A stretch of DNA of 64,000 nt from positions 15,542,001 to 15,606,000 of the forward strand of contig CM068582.1 in assembly GCA_035048485.1 (NCBI GenBank), given 5' to 3'. Position 1 is the first letter of the stretch. Each line of letters begins with the position of its first letter. The notes under the pieces were generated by a model. It saw nothing but the letters and a program-made list of their open reading frames with translations, did not search any database and was not told the origin of the DNA. Source of the DNA: Pteria penguin (lineage: Eukaryota; Mollusca; Bivalvia; Pterioida; Pteriidae). Position numbers and translations under genes: made by a program. Shown one piece after another: positions 26,620 to 38,836 of the stretch.

Positions 26620-29600
26620 AGTAGTTTGAATACCTTCTTCAATCTACTTCGCCTCAATTCCAGAACAGAAAAGACTTGGCTAAATAGGAGGCACACATGC
26701 CATTTGTCTCGTAAAAGTACATTTGGTCCCCTTCAAGTATTCAATCCATAAAAAGCACTAATTAGATGTCAATATATATAACTTTGATCTTTGAGATGAT
26801 TGTATCATTTTAAGCATTTTACAAAATAAGACCTTTTACCAAAAGAATTTTTGAAAATAATGTTATTCCATTTAAAACGGATTATTAAATTTTGTATTGA
26901 ACTTTATGGGAATACTATATTTTGGTCAAATGTTTTAGCCTGATAGACAAAGTTTTGAAAAAAAAGTCATGGTTAAATGTTCTGTAATATTTTAATTTGT
27001 CAGTTTTTATTAACAAAAGTGAAGTTCGCCGTGCCGTATTCTCTTTTAAAACGAGGGGAGACAACTCCTTTAAGGGCATTCATATTGTACAATCCCAAAT
27101 TTTACAGTCACAAATATCGATACCATCTCAGACGACATACATTTTGCTAAAACAATCAACTATAACACGAGGTATTTTTCTTGATGTTTTGTCATTTCAG
27201 GCTTATTGTAGGTTGAATATCTTATATCTGGCTTCTCACCATAAAAAGCCGAGATGATTCGAAACATGTTTACGGGAGCGAAGTCGACGTAGGTCCCCCT
27301 CGCTTCTGTATAAATACTAAATGAAAGTCTGACCTAAATGATTGAACACAGTATAACGAAACCGATGGTGTAATGCAACCTTGATATTTGATCGAAGAAA
27401 CTTCAAAGGCAACATGGAGTAGCAAAAAGAAGTACATATAATTATCTTTATATATATTAATTTTTTTGTTGATATTTAGATGTAATATACATAAATAATA
27501 TGTTATAACAATAGACTATTAGATCCATTAGATATTGTAATATGACCAGATATGACATATATCATAATGTACAAATAGCATCGTGTGTTCAGTTGTACTT
27601 GTAACGAAACCACCCTCTCCGTGCAAATGTAAAAAGGCCAATAAGATAAAGGAAATTTGAAAACTTATGATATTCAGGTAATACTATCCTTTCTCGCAAT
27701 TACAAGAGCCAAATTCCAATACTCCACAACAGACCACACATTTGGAAAGCATAATATTATTCATACATATATTCTTTACTGTAAAAAAAAATTACACATC
27801 CGTTTGTTGACACATCTTTTGGAGTGTTCGAATAAGTAACATACAAACAGGAAATGGTATAGATTGAAGACTAAATCTTCAAAATTATACACAAGATTCT
27901 GTTTACAATTCTACACAGCGGATGCATACTAAATAATGTTAGTGTAAAGTATGAGACTCATTGATTTTAGAATCATGGCGGTAAGAAGCGATTTTGAATG
28001 AATTTGAATGAAAAGAGGAGGGGGTTACCGATCTAAAGTGTAATAGGGTAACCATATATCTATGAAAAGGACCCATTATATTATATTGCCAAGAAAGAAT
28101 TTTATCAAATAAGGGATGTGTGTAAAAGCAGGGGTTCCTATCATCTGTACCATCCATGCTTTTTCTGGATCCGCCAACGGAGAACCATCCAGATTATTTA
28201 CCCTTTCGATTTGGAAGGGGAGGGGTGTTTTACTGTTTTTCCCAATCCTTTCATTACATATATCCATATTTAAATATATGCATATTAGACAAAGCAATGC
28301 AATGTCTAAATTGCGAGAGAAGAAAAATCTGCGCCAGGCAAGAAGGTTGCAACCTCAAAATTAATCCAAAATGACCTTGTGTGTGAAAATTATCGAAAGG
28401 GTATGGTTATTCCTTCCCAAGGATCCCACCCCTCTTCTGCCGTCTGGATTTACAAAGGAATTATTTCATTTTATTTTAAGTACAGACATTATCGTCAATA
28501 ATAGTACGGAAACAGAAAAACTATACTATACATTTGTGATAAATTATGTTATCAATGGCAGACTAGTGCGTTGCTAAGACAAATTAAAAAACTATTAACC
28601 TTTTCAGTTAAACAACCTGCGCTTTTGAACACGAGTGCTCCAGCGGCAAATAAAGCATAATTATCACAACTGAAGTTATCAAGCGATGTGGAATTACGGA
28701 AGCACACACAGACGGACGGATCAACCAAAGATCTCTTACACCGGTGCAAAAAAAAAAAAAAAAAAGACGGGGTGGGGTGGGGATAAGAGAAAGAAAATGT
28801 TTAAAAATCATATATTAATTAGAAATAATAAAAATACTGTTCTTTCATAACTAGTCGACTTCACATGGATCCCCATTCATAATATTATACAAAACCATGC
28901 GGAACTATCAAGCCATCCACCACTGCTAGCCGAATAAATGAAAAAAAAAAATGTTGTTTGAAGAACAGACAGCCTATTCTTTCTTTCCATTATTTCTGTC
29001 TATTTTAACATACAGATGCAACTAGAATTTTAATGTGTCAGTGCGACACAAATGCCCCCGCTGGCAGTGGCAGTTAAGTTAGTGAAGTATAATTGCCAGA
29101 GAACTAATATTTAAAGGGTTTTCAATGTTCAAGGGCAATAATTTTGTCAAAAAATACCGGAACACACTCATATTCGAACCTGACCTGCATTTTCCCTTGA
29201 TACATCTCTATGCCCAATATCAATTTAATCCATTAAACTTTCAAAGAGGAAATGAGCGGAAACTCAATGATGACGGAATGACAGAATGGCGGAACAGGAT
29301 AACATTTTATGCCCCCGGCCATTTCATCGCGGGGCATGGAAATACGTATACTCGAACACTCTGAAGTCAGGAAAGCGTGAGTGGGAATGTTATATACTGA
29401 TTCCGAATTTCATTTTATTTATAAGGTGAGCTGGGTAAGTAATGAGGGCATGGTAGGATGCAGGGTAGACGTGTACATTTGAGGGGAGTATCATTGGGCA
29501 AATGCCACCCAGGTAGGATATGGAAGACGGGGTTAAAAGATAAGGCAAGAAGGGGGAATGTCTAGCCAGAAATTCCCTGCCTCTCCTTTACACTGTGGTG

Positions 29601-30115
29601 GATCATGTTAAAAATGTAATAACATCTGCATGTTAAAATTATACATGTAGACTTGCATCTGTATTGTATAAGACCAGTCCAAAAATGAAAGAATAGACAC
29701 ATAATTAAACTGTCGCTAAGGAATTAAATAATTTAAATATAAATCTGTAATAAAATGAATTCGTCTAGTACTGCAGATGTTAAATTGTACTGACATTAAA
29801 TATATATACTTCAAATTTTCGGTCATCAAATTAAGTAAATCACTCTAAAACTAAGGAGTATCTCCTTCATGCATAGCTCTATCCGTAGATAAATCCTTTG
29901 GTTCACTTTTCGGTCATTTTGGCTTCAACACTGCTCTTCATATTCTTATAAATTTTGAGAATTTTAATTATTCGGCTACGAGCATCACTGAAGAGACATA
30001 ACTTGTCGAACTTGTTAACAACCCATTTGAAGGATTTCGCGAGGTAAAGTACCCTCTAATTTAAGTTATTATAATTCCATTGCAGAGAGAAAATATATAT
30101 ATAATAAAATATAAA
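26620..30115. other. No gene recognised in ~3.5 kb
   Basis: Only short ORFs (up to 86 codons) without domains. Local poly-A at 28747-28765. GAGCATCACTGAAGAGACATAA at 29980-30001 is a widespread bivalve repeat motif. Small low-AT patches at 28110-28450 and 29260-29350 show no supported coding. Confidence 0.45.
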
Positions 30116-30119
30116 ATAT

Positions 30120-30935
30120 ACATTATATCTGACCAGGCTGTATGACAGAAATCACCAAGGACATGCATATAAAACAAGATAATGGTCCAGTAAAAACAGA
30201 CAACCACAATACAAAAGTATTCGATTTTACTGCAGTTACGATACCGACTTAGGACGGCCAATAAAAGTAACAAACGTCACTCAGTTGGTGTAGTTATCCG
30301 GTTTATGGGCACCCACCTTCCCACTAACCGCAAAAACAGCACAATCGAAGGAAACACAATCGATGGAAACACATTTTAAAATTTGTAAATAATCCTTCAT
30401 ATAGAGAACAAGAATCAACAGATTTTTCAATACGAAAGGTCATAAGTATTCACACGAAACGTTTATGGCATAATATGCTAGTATGAAAAATATGTATGGC
30501 AACATCGTCATTAGTAAACTGGAATCTACCCATCTGTAAGCAAACCTTCATCTGTAGTAATCCTGACTAACAGTCAGAGGTGTCGAGGCTTAGGACCTTG
30601 TCTCCTCTGAAAAGGTTGAACAAGACCGTCATAGAGTACCGAGCGTCCTGGTAGTCAGCGTACAACGCTTAGTGTTTATACATTGCTGCAGAGGAATTCA
30701 CACTGTCGATGTAGAAGGCGTTGAATTATCTAATATCTTAGAAATTATCGGAACCGTTGGCCCTCCTTAGTTTGTACACTAGATCACCGTAAAAATTGTG
30801 ATGAGGAATTCCACTGGATATGTATTGTTGAAATGCTACATTTCCGAATTTAGATCAAATGATTGAATGAGATCTGTAAAATTTACCAAACGTTTTTCGA
30901 AGTTTATTATTATATCTATAACATTGAGTTAGGGA
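30120..30935 (-). mobile_element. Penelope-like element, 3' part with RT C-terminus
   Basis: The minus strand begins with degraded coding for LTQ.YRYNNKLRKTFGKF and then SGIPHHNFYGDLVYKLRRANGSDN (about 30730-30930), homologous to the C-terminal RT of copies 1 and 2. It continues through CTCCTCTGA, CTGTTAGTCAGGA and CGGTTAGTGGGAAGGTGGG to the terminal CATGTCCTTGGTGATTTCTGTCATACAGCC. More diverged than copies 1 and 2. Confidence 0.75.
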
Positions 30936-31154
30936 TTTGAAAGTCATTTTAATACTTTTGCGTGAAAATCCGCAATGTTACTGGAGGTGTTATAGAGTCA
31001 GCCTTTCCTCATATCCAGACACCCCCTGGAGAGGAAGGCTCACTCTAGAGCTAGCATACCCCCTGCATAATCACTGGTATCACTGGAATAAGTGTAATGG
31101 ATGTTCCCCTTGTATATTTTGAGGTAAAATCAATGAAAACAATCTGGTTTGTGT

Positions 31155-32345
31155 GTACTCTGAACTTGACCTTGTAGATATGACATTGTTTCAAGGTCAT
31201 TACACATCCCAGAGTCATGGACATCATTTTACTTAATCAGAATTTTTGCTATGTGTGCACTGTGACCTTTACCTTGAAGATATGACGTAGGGCTGAGGTC
31301 ATGACACACCCTTGGGTCATGGACAATAATTGTGTGAAATATTGTTCAGATCCAACTTGGCAGTAAGACAAAGAATTTTGCTATGTCAGCAATGCGACTT
31401 TAACCTTGAAGCTATGGTCTTGTTTTAAGGTTATGGCACACCATGGGGTCATGTACAACAATAATATTGGAAATATAGTCCAAATGGAACTTTGAAGTAA
31501 GGAATAATGGCCCGGACAAGAGCTTCTACCATGCATGTATTTTGACCTTGACCTTGGAGATATGATCTTGAGTCAAGGTCATGACTCACCCTTGAGTCAT
31601 GGAAAACAATGTGTAAAATTTTGTTTTGGATAATACTCCGACTTGGCAGTAAGAAGTTATGGCCCGGACAAGGATTTTGGCTGTGTGCACTGACTTTGAC
31701 CTTGAAGATATAACCTTTGGTCAGGCCGTGGCTTACCCTTTGGTCATTTACAACAAGTGGGTGAAATATTGTCCAGATCCAACGTGGCAATCAGAAGTTA
31801 TGACCCGGACAAGGAATTTTGCTGTGTGTGCACTGTGACCTTTTCTTTGTTAATATGACTATGGGTCAGGTCATGACACACCCTTGCGTCATGTACAACA
31901 ATTGTGTGAAATATTATTCAAATACAACTTGGCAGTAAAAAGTTATGGCCCGGAGAAAAATTTCCACCATGCGTACACTTTGACCTTGACCTTTGAAATA
32001 TGATTGTGAATCAATATTTTGGCTATGTTTGTGCTGTGACCTTGACATTGAAGGTATAAACTTGGGTTGAAATAATGACAAAGTTTAGGTCGTGTACAAC
32101 AAGTGTGTGAAATATTGTTCAGATCCAACTTGGCAGTAAGAAGTTATGACCCGGACAAGTATTTTTGCTATACGTGTACTGTGATCTTGACCTTGAAGAC
32201 ATGACCATGGATTACATGGATTAAGTCATGACACATTACTGGGCCATGAACAACTGTTGTGTGAAATATTATCCAGATCCGACGAGGGGGTAATAATTTA
32301 TGGCCCGGAGAAATGTGGACAGACGTACAAAAAGACAAACGGACA
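31155..32345. repeat. Tandem array, ~145-bp unit, rich in TGACCTTGA sites
   Basis: About eight to nine degenerate units, recognised by GTGACCTTGACCTTGAAGATATGA, GGGTCATG(G/T)ACAACAA, GTGAAATATTGTTCAGATCCAA, CTTGGCAGTAAGAAGTTATGGCCCGGACAA. Successive starts are about 145 bp apart, with two shorter steps of 57 and 93 bp. It ends with GGACAGACGTACAAAAAGAC and TACCCCAAGCTTTGTTTGC plus a poly-G run, an end also known from dispersed mollusc repeats. Confidence 0.85.
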
Positions 32346-32719
32346 GGGTGATTCCCATATACCCCAAGCTTTGTTTGCGGGGGGGGGGGTTATAATTAAG
32401 CTTTTATGTGATGCTTTTTTGTGTCCATAGTTTTGCTTGCTCGCCTATGGCGGATATTGTCATGCAGCTGAGTCAGACGTCATAGCGATCTATATTTTAA
32501 TGATAGCTCCAGCAATCAGTTACTAGCAATCATGTCTCACGTGGTCATCTTGTTCGCCGTATGTCCATCTGTCTCTCACAGATTTTGTCTGAGTTTTTAT
32601 TGTTTAAGCCAGAGTTGGACCGCAAACTTCAAAAGGAAACATGTGAATCAAAGTGTTTATGAAATTTAATAACGCATAGGAAATTCCATTAACGTAACCT
32701 ACAAGTGTTACTTTGCATC

Positions 32720-33000
32720 AGGCAGGACGTCGCAAATCCCAATGTTGCTTGGGTTTGTCGTGACTTTCTGACTCAAAACAACGTCTCAATTCTTAACTGG
32801 CCACCATAATTCAAGAATTGTCCATAATCGAGCATTTGTGGAAGCGTTCACCGTACCATATTACGTCGCTCCACTCAGACAGGGCCTTATTAAGGAGTGG
32901 AACAATACCCCCTAAGTGCAATAAACACCTTGATGGGGTCGATGTTAAGGAGAAGAGGAGCTGCAAAGCCATAGGAGAACACACGCTACTGATTTGGATC
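32720..33000 (+). pseudogene. Tc1-like transposase relic 2, C-terminal
   Basis: The plus strand reads, across frames, CRDFLTQNNVSILNWPP (about 32755-32805), SIIEHLW (32818-32838) and LIKEWNNTP (about 32888-32915), ending in a degraded GGHTRY-like tail. These are the ordered C-terminal Tc1 motifs around the third acidic residue. Frameshifts and loss of the catalytic block between NWPP and IIEHLW show it is dead. Confidence 0.7.
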
Positions 33001-33059
33001 ATGAAAAGGCTAAGGAAACTTGTTTCAAAGCTGTCAAGGCAAACACCGTCTGCGATTGG

Positions 33060-34056
33060 ATAACAAAAAGTAAAAAAAAAAATTCAGTAATGATGAAATA
33101 ATCGACAGACCTAAACAGTGAACTAATCATCAAAGAATCAAGTAAAATAATAACGGGCTAAAATTTACTTCTTTAACTAGTTTTTTTTTCCGCTAGTATA
33201 GTACTGTACGCGTACTTATTTTAGCGGGATTCATATTTTAGCGCAATTAGCGCTGTCCAAAGTGCGCTAATTCATGACTACGCTAATATGAAGTACGTGA
33301 CACGATAGAATAGAATTAAACGGGCACTTCAGTTTCAACTCTATAGATATGTCTATTGAATTAGATGTTGTGCTTTCAATGATATGGTAGGTTATTGGAT
33401 AAACATGAATGAAATGAGGTTGTATTTGATTCACTGCATATACTGTGAGTAAGGTAATTGACCTGACGCTTTATCATCCGAGCCAATCAACGGTTTAACA
33501 ACTCCAGGTACATATACATGTACTCATTAATTACGTCCAATGGCAAACGTGTCATACCAGCCGATTCGATAGTCACATGTGTGGCATATATTTCAATTCC
33601 TCGTAAGTTAGATACTTAAATCAATACTTGATATCTACTACAACTGCCTTAAAGGAATAAATACTCCACTGCTGCACCAACATTAATTTTTGCAGCCAGT
33701 GATACCCAAAGTATTGACTGTAGGTTACACTGAAAGACTGAGAAATTTTGTGAACTGACCTTTGAAACATGGCCTTAAATTCAAGGTCAAAATCACAGGA
33801 TCCAATTAAATGAGTAAAGTACATGTATCAGGATACAAAAAAGTCAATGTTATGACACAGACACAATTTTGACCTTGGCATGCACTGTGACTTTGACTTA
33901 CATACAACCATGGGTAAAGTCATGATTCCTGCTGTATCAACAACAGTTCTGTGAAATGTTATCCAGATCGAACAAAGCAGCGAAATTGAAGGCTGAAATA
34001 TGAATTTACAATTACAACTGTGATATATTACATTGGTTTAAAGCAATTTCCTAAGC
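33060..34056. other. No gene; small repeat patches
   Basis: 33185-33300 repeats TTTTAGCG/GCGCTAA words, also seen at 6390-6425. 33860-33985 is a single diverged unit of the 145-bp family (TTTTGACCTTGGCATGCACTGTGACTTTG, GTGAAATGTTATCCAGATC). Nothing coding. Confidence 0.55.
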
Positions 34057-34300
34057 TGGTGTGGCCTAGTGGATGAGGTGCTCGGCTCGTGACCTAGATG
34101 TTCCCGTTCGATTCCCGCCCGGGGCACAACTGTGTTATGTCTTTCCGATAAGAGTAAAATCCTACGTCCCATGTTACGGTAGGCATGACACGTAAAAGAT
34201 CCCTGACTGTTTTGGGTGGATCCGTTGCGAAGGTAGAAAATTCATAATCATGAAAGGGCCAGTTGTTCATCTAAATCTATCTTTGAAATGAGAAGACTTT
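34057..34300 (+). repeat. tRNA-derived SINE
   Basis: Head with box A TGGCCTAGTGG and box B GTTCGATTCCC (34068-34125). The conserved middle CACGTAAAAGATCCCTGACTG and GGATCCGTTGCGAAGGTA follows, then a diverged tail. The head resembles a tRNA but lacks full cloverleaf pairing, so it is a SINE rather than a tRNA gene. Confidence 0.75.
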
Positions 34301-34483
34301 AAGTCATAGTCTGTGAACTGATTTGCAACATATGAAACAAAATTTGTAAAGTAATTTAGAGATATGAAGAAATCTTATAAATTAAATAAACTGTCTCTCA
34401 AACTTTAACCGCTGGTTAGCTTAAGGTGTATAATGTTTAGTCTCTGTTTATGGACCGATTTCATTCTTCCCCTTTTATTGCGC

Positions 34484-34502
34484 CCCCCCCCCCCCCCCCC
34501 CC
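34484..34502. repeat. Poly-C tract
   Basis: About 19 C residues in an otherwise AT-rich stretch. Confidence 0.95.
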
Positions 34503-35389
34503 GTATGCGTATTGTGTATATTTCCAATCTATTTCACGGGATCATTTGACGAAATTTTCTTATTCAATAAGCTTATACGATATACAATTAAATGGTAATG
34601 TGCGATATCAATCCCGTATCCATCTTTATATAACAATGCATAACACATCGTGTTGAACTTCATTGTGTCTTGTACACCCTGGATTCAAAAAATAGAACTC
34701 TCTGTAGAAATCCCCCTGGTCGTATACGTATCTTTGTACCGTGGAACGCCGTGTTCCTACTTTTGTACTCATAACAGCTAATGATTATGCTTTATAAAAA
34801 GATTTGTTGGCTCGTATACACTACACCTACAACAATAACACAAAGACAAATACATCAACAACAACAGCACAACACAAAACGCAACAAGTTCTTTTTAAAT
34901 AAATCTCCAATTACTGAAGTTATTGATATTCAAATTAATTATTCTGTCATATACAATTACCCTGTGACTCATCTTTTTCGGCATTTTCTGAAAACAACAA
35001 TATAGTGAATTAAAGTCAGGAATAATAAAAACAATTTAACAAATACAGTATTTAACGTAGATATCAGTTAAAGACATTTAAATTATAAAACAAAAAACAC
35101 CTTTAAAGATAATCAAGTATAAAGAATGGAAATATGTCAAGGAAGGTTGTGATTTTGGTTTCATAAAATGATTTTCTGATTGTTGGCCTTCATGTTAAGC
35201 CAAATCGAATTGTTAATTATGGGCAAAGTAGTGTGTATTCTGTGACTTATCAAATATACCTACGTTAATGTTAAAGTGCAGTTTTATTGAAGTCGCTTAA
35301 CATACAGTTAGAGGTTGCCTTGTGTTTAAACTCGGATTGCGACGTAAAATGATCCTTAGAACCATTAACCATGAAAGAGAGTAGACAAG
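34503..35389. other. No gene recognised
   Basis: AT-rich sequence with CAACA-rich patches (34825-34885). No supported features. Confidence 0.45.
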
Positions 35390-35705
35390 ATATCTGACCA
35401 AGTTGTATGACAAAAATCACCCAGGACATGCACATAAAATATGATAATTTTCTAATAAAGAAACAAAACGACATTACAGATATAATCGGTTGTACTGCAG
35501 TTACAAAACCGACTTACGACGGTCAATTAAAGTAACAAACGTTACTCAATTGATGTTATTAACCGGTTTATGGGCGCTACCTTGCCACTCAGGGTAATCT
35601 TTCATAAAGAGAGCACGGATCAACAAGTTTCTCAAGACGACATGTCATAAAATTTTAACACACGATACGTTTTATGGAATAATATGCTAGTATCAAAATA
35701 TATTA
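35390..35705 (-). repeat. Penelope-like 3' tail
   Basis: On the minus strand it ends CATGTCCTGGGTGATTTTTGTCATACAACTTGGTCAGATATC, preceded by the CGTAAGTCGGTTTTGTAACTGCAGTACAACCG block shared with other tails. It abuts gypsy relic 2 directly on the right. Confidence 0.72.
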
Positions 35706-36282
35706 GGAAACATATGAAAGAATCTCAGCAACAGAACATGTGAAATCAGTTAAGACAGCGGAGGCACAGTCTAACTTGGAAGACCTCAAGGCCATGGTGC
35801 AGAAACTTTCAGAAGATGTGAATACGATGAAGAAGAATATGCAAGAAGGGAAATCATCAGCAACATCACAGAGTACCACACCACAACAGCCATACAATAG
35901 AGGTAGTGACAGAGGTAGTGGATACAGAGGACGTGGCAATAGACCTTGCTACATAGGACAGGGAAGAGGCTACTATGGACAGCAACAACTGGGATATGCA
36001 TCCCATTATGAGGAGCCACAATTGGACGAAGAAGAGAACAAGGGACCTATTTGCTTTAGGTGTGGTCAGGCAGGGGGGACATTGGATGCAGGGTTCGATC
36101 GGATCACATGAGGCGACCTTCTCAAAAAAAAAAAAAAAAAAAAACGGCCGAAGGCTTATGTCGAGGCGCGGACGATAGGTCGGATACAACAGAAGCGTCA
36201 CACCAACAACATCAATAAGCAGGATTTAGTAGGCGAAGCATCTGAGATCGACATAGTTATTGACAAAGTCAACACAAGGGAA

Positions 36283-36540
36283 TTGTTAGACACAGGATCT
36301 AATGTTTCAACAGTATCCTCATCATTTTATCAGGAGCATTTGTCAGGAAAAGACATCAAGGACTTCGATTCTATTTTGGAATTACTTTGCGCTGATGGGA
36401 ATGTACTGCCATTCAGAGGATATGTTGATGTGGACATACAAGCTCCATGTCTACGAATTGGGAAGACAATTCCATGTATATTCCTGATAGTGGAAGATAC
36501 GGCCTACCATCAGACAGTTTCCATTACTGATAGGTACTAA
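36283..36540 (+). pseudogene. Retropepsin-like protease of gypsy relic 2
   Basis: 85-codon open segment. LDTGSNVS is the active-site Asp motif of retroviral-type aspartic proteases; hydrophobic strands follow. The frame ends at a stop after TDRY and pol continues in other frames. Confidence 0.72.
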
Positions 36541-37048
36541 CATCTTGAAGGTACTAATGGAGGATATAAAGACAGATCATAGAGTGAGATACCTGCAAGG
36601 GGCACAACTCCACACACCATGGTACTTGGCGTTTAGATGCTTAGCATTGAGGGAGAAGGAGTTATCAAGAAAGGATTTCAAGCTTGGAATTGTCAAGTCT
36701 GCAGAAACATCAAAGATCACCATTCCACCCAATAGTAGGAGGACAATCAGCGGATACATCGATAGGAAAACAAGATACCAAGATTAGTGTGCGATGCTGC
36801 AGGCAACAATTGAGTCATCCATAACACAGGACTTGGATATAGTGCCAACGGTGGTCACCTACAAATACGGATGTCAGGATACAGTGCATGTTCACATCTG
36901 TAACATCACCACGAGGACAGTGACTGTATCACCTAGGGCCATCTTATGTGAATTGCAATCAGTCAACGTTGAAGAACTTCAACAGCATCAAGATTTTAGG
37001 GATCCTCAACTGGATTTGATCCACATAGACACTGGAAATGTGACCTCA

Positions 37049-37112
37049 GAGCAGTACGAAGGAGTGAGGGATTTTAAAGGGAACAGTATGAAGGAGTGAA
37101 GGATTTTATAGG
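37049..37112. repeat. Short tandem duplication in gypsy relic 2
   Basis: GAAGGAGTGAGGGATTTTA.. and GAAGGAGTGAAGGATTTTA.. lie about 28-30 bp apart. A local duplication that shifts the reading frame. Confidence 0.75.
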
Positions 37113-37365
37113 GAACAACAAGGATTTGTTTTCATGGCATGACACGGACATAGGACATGTAACAGCAGTGGAGTACAACATAGAGCTGTTAGATGAAACG
37201 CTATTTACACAACGACCACCATCCGTGTACCAGGAAATAAGGAACCATCTGAAACAACTCATGGAAGCTGGAATCGTATGGAAATCTAAGTCACCATTCT
37301 CCAGCAACGTAGTCCTATGCAGAAAGAAGAACAATGAGCTGAGGATATTGGATGTAATCACTGTA
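37096..37365 (+). pseudogene. RT N-terminal fragment of gypsy relic 2
   Basis: Open from the duplicated MKDF segment to about 37350. DLFSWHDTDIGHVTAVEYNI is the usual pre-RT lead, then the fingers (PPSVYQEIRNHLKQLMEAGIV). Sequence homology ends next to a 107-bp hairpin element, and the palm, RNase H and integrase are missing. Confidence 0.78.
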
Positions 37366-37383
37366 CAGTTTATTTATAGAATA

Positions 37384-37490
37384 AGTGTCTTATTTTGTGT
37401 TTTCAGGCAGGAATGCGTTAGCACATTATATCTCATAAATGCATAAGCCATTGTAAATAATTCCTGCATGAAAACACAAAATAAGACACT
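37384..37490. mobile_element. 107-bp hairpin MITE
   Basis: 31-bp terminal inverted repeats (AGTGTCTTATTTTGTG.. at 37384-37414 and its complement at 37460-37490) with one mismatch, around a 45-bp centre. Flanked by TA on both sides, as expected for a Tc1/mariner-type target duplication. No coding. It sits at the broken end of gypsy relic 2. Confidence 0.85.
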
Positions 37491-37492
37491 TA

Positions 37493-38559
37493 CATATGTG
37501 TGCTTTTAATGTCAAAATATCATACTGGAAACTTCCATTTCCTACAACGTAACCTTATCCAGAATGACATATTTTCGTATAAAAGTCATACACTTTAGCG
37601 CATAATACGACTTTGATGACATCACACAACCTGGGACATGACGAACTTTTCATTATGACGTCACGAGCGTAACAGTCAAAAGTCTACCAAACACCGCTTT
37701 CTGTACTGAAAAGTGGATCAAATATGTGTTGTAATTAGGTCACCAATCAGTGTTATTCATACAGAAATAAACAACATGTCTTCAAAGCTTTATCTCGGGC
37801 AAATACAATGGCTGTACAAATATTCGACAATTAATTTTGACATATGAATTTAATCATAATTACTCTCCCCAAGTCTTGTGCTTGAGTTTGACATTTCAGA
37901 CTAGCTGAAATGGAAACAGTCCCAGATTTAAATATCTCTATATTATGTACGACGATGATAATAATATGGAAAACACTAATATGAAATACGATAGTAATAT
38001 AATGACTAAGATCTACTAAGACATACAAAAGGCTTTGTCATATGATATTGGTGGTTGAAATTTGTTAGGATTACGAACCAAAATTCTTATTACTACATGT
38101 ATATTTCCTTTTGTCTTTAATTTTATATTTGTTTAATTGTGGCATGGGGCATTTTATATTTTGTTCCTTAAGTACATTTGTGATCACAACAAATAAAGAA
38201 GTGATACTATCCTATTTTCATTTAACTTTTTATTTGTATCTCATAATACTGCCACACATTTTATATGAATAATGCTTATGTATCTCCAAGACCAGGAGGT
38301 GGTATAGTTTATTCATAAGAAATTAATAAGAGAAAGAATTCAAAATCACAAATGCTTTCTTTGATAGGATTATTCGATTTAGTTAGAGGTTGAACTGAGT
38401 ATATTAGACGATGATTATATTTTACTGTTTGTGTGTCTTTACCCAATGTTCCATGTTTCTGTAAATCAATTGTAATATCTTTTATCAATTTGAGAATGAA
38501 AAATCTCATTTTGTTTAAAACGATAGCGTTTTAGTAGGGGAGATTTTAACATAAATGAC
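37493..38559. other. No gene recognised
   Basis: Contains ATGACGTCA (about 37655), a perfect CRE-type palindrome, in a locally GC-richer stretch. A 66-codon minus ORF (38309-38509) has an unremarkable Lys/Ile-rich sequence and no splice-site support as an exon of gene B. Confidence 0.4.
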
Positions 38560-38836
38560 TAAAAGGACGGTAGGGACTCTATGACGGGCCTTGTCCAAAC
38601 TTATTCAGAGGAGAAAAAGTCCTGATCCTTGCCTCCTCAGACTGTTAGTCCGGACTGTGCTGCTTTTGCGGTGAATGGGAATGTGGGCGCCCGTAAACCG
38701 GTTAACCACACAAATAGTCGGTATCGCAGCACAATTGAATATTTTTGTAATGTCGTTTTTCCGTGTATATTCTACTATATCATGTTTTGTGTGCATGCTC
38801 TTGGTGATTTTTGTCATACAGCTTTGTCAGATGTCT
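38560..38836 (+). repeat. Penelope-like 3' tail
   Basis: Begins GGTAGGGACTCTATGACGGGCC and runs through CAGAGGAGA, GACTGTTAGTCCGGACT, GGGCGCCCGTAAACCGGTTAACCACAC and TTGGTGATTTTTGTCATACAGC to TCAGATGTCTTC. Same order of blocks as the 3' part of RT copy 1, in plus orientation. Confidence 0.78.

Larger units (their letters stand above)
35711..37365 (+). mobile_element. Ty3/gypsy retrotransposon relic 2 (gag end, protease, RT start)
   Basis: Plus-strand fragments in the normal gypsy order. The end of gag (35740-36111) has a coiled, Gln/Gly/Arg-rich part and a zinc knuckle starting CFRCGQAG, broken by a frameshift. A poly-A run lies at 36124-36143. The protease has LLDTGSNVSTVSS (about 36280-36320). 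After linker segments comes the RT N-terminus: LFTQRPPSVYQEIRNHL, EAGIVWKSKSPFSSNVV and CRKKNNELRILD (37200-37350). It stops there, before the palm motifs. No LTR seen. Confidence 0.82.

Noticed and set aside
35975..36201. Lys-rich and Phe-rich ORFs over the A run at 36124
   Set aside because: Artefacts of the poly-A stretch in gypsy relic 2.
37650..37665. ATGACGTCA palindrome as a regulatory site
   Set aside because: A single short match with no gene start nearby. Expected by chance now and then.
38309..38509. Minus ORF as a possible 3' exon of gene B
   Set aside because: Correct strand and position, but no convincing acceptor in phase and no similarity to a STAND C-terminal part that I recognise.
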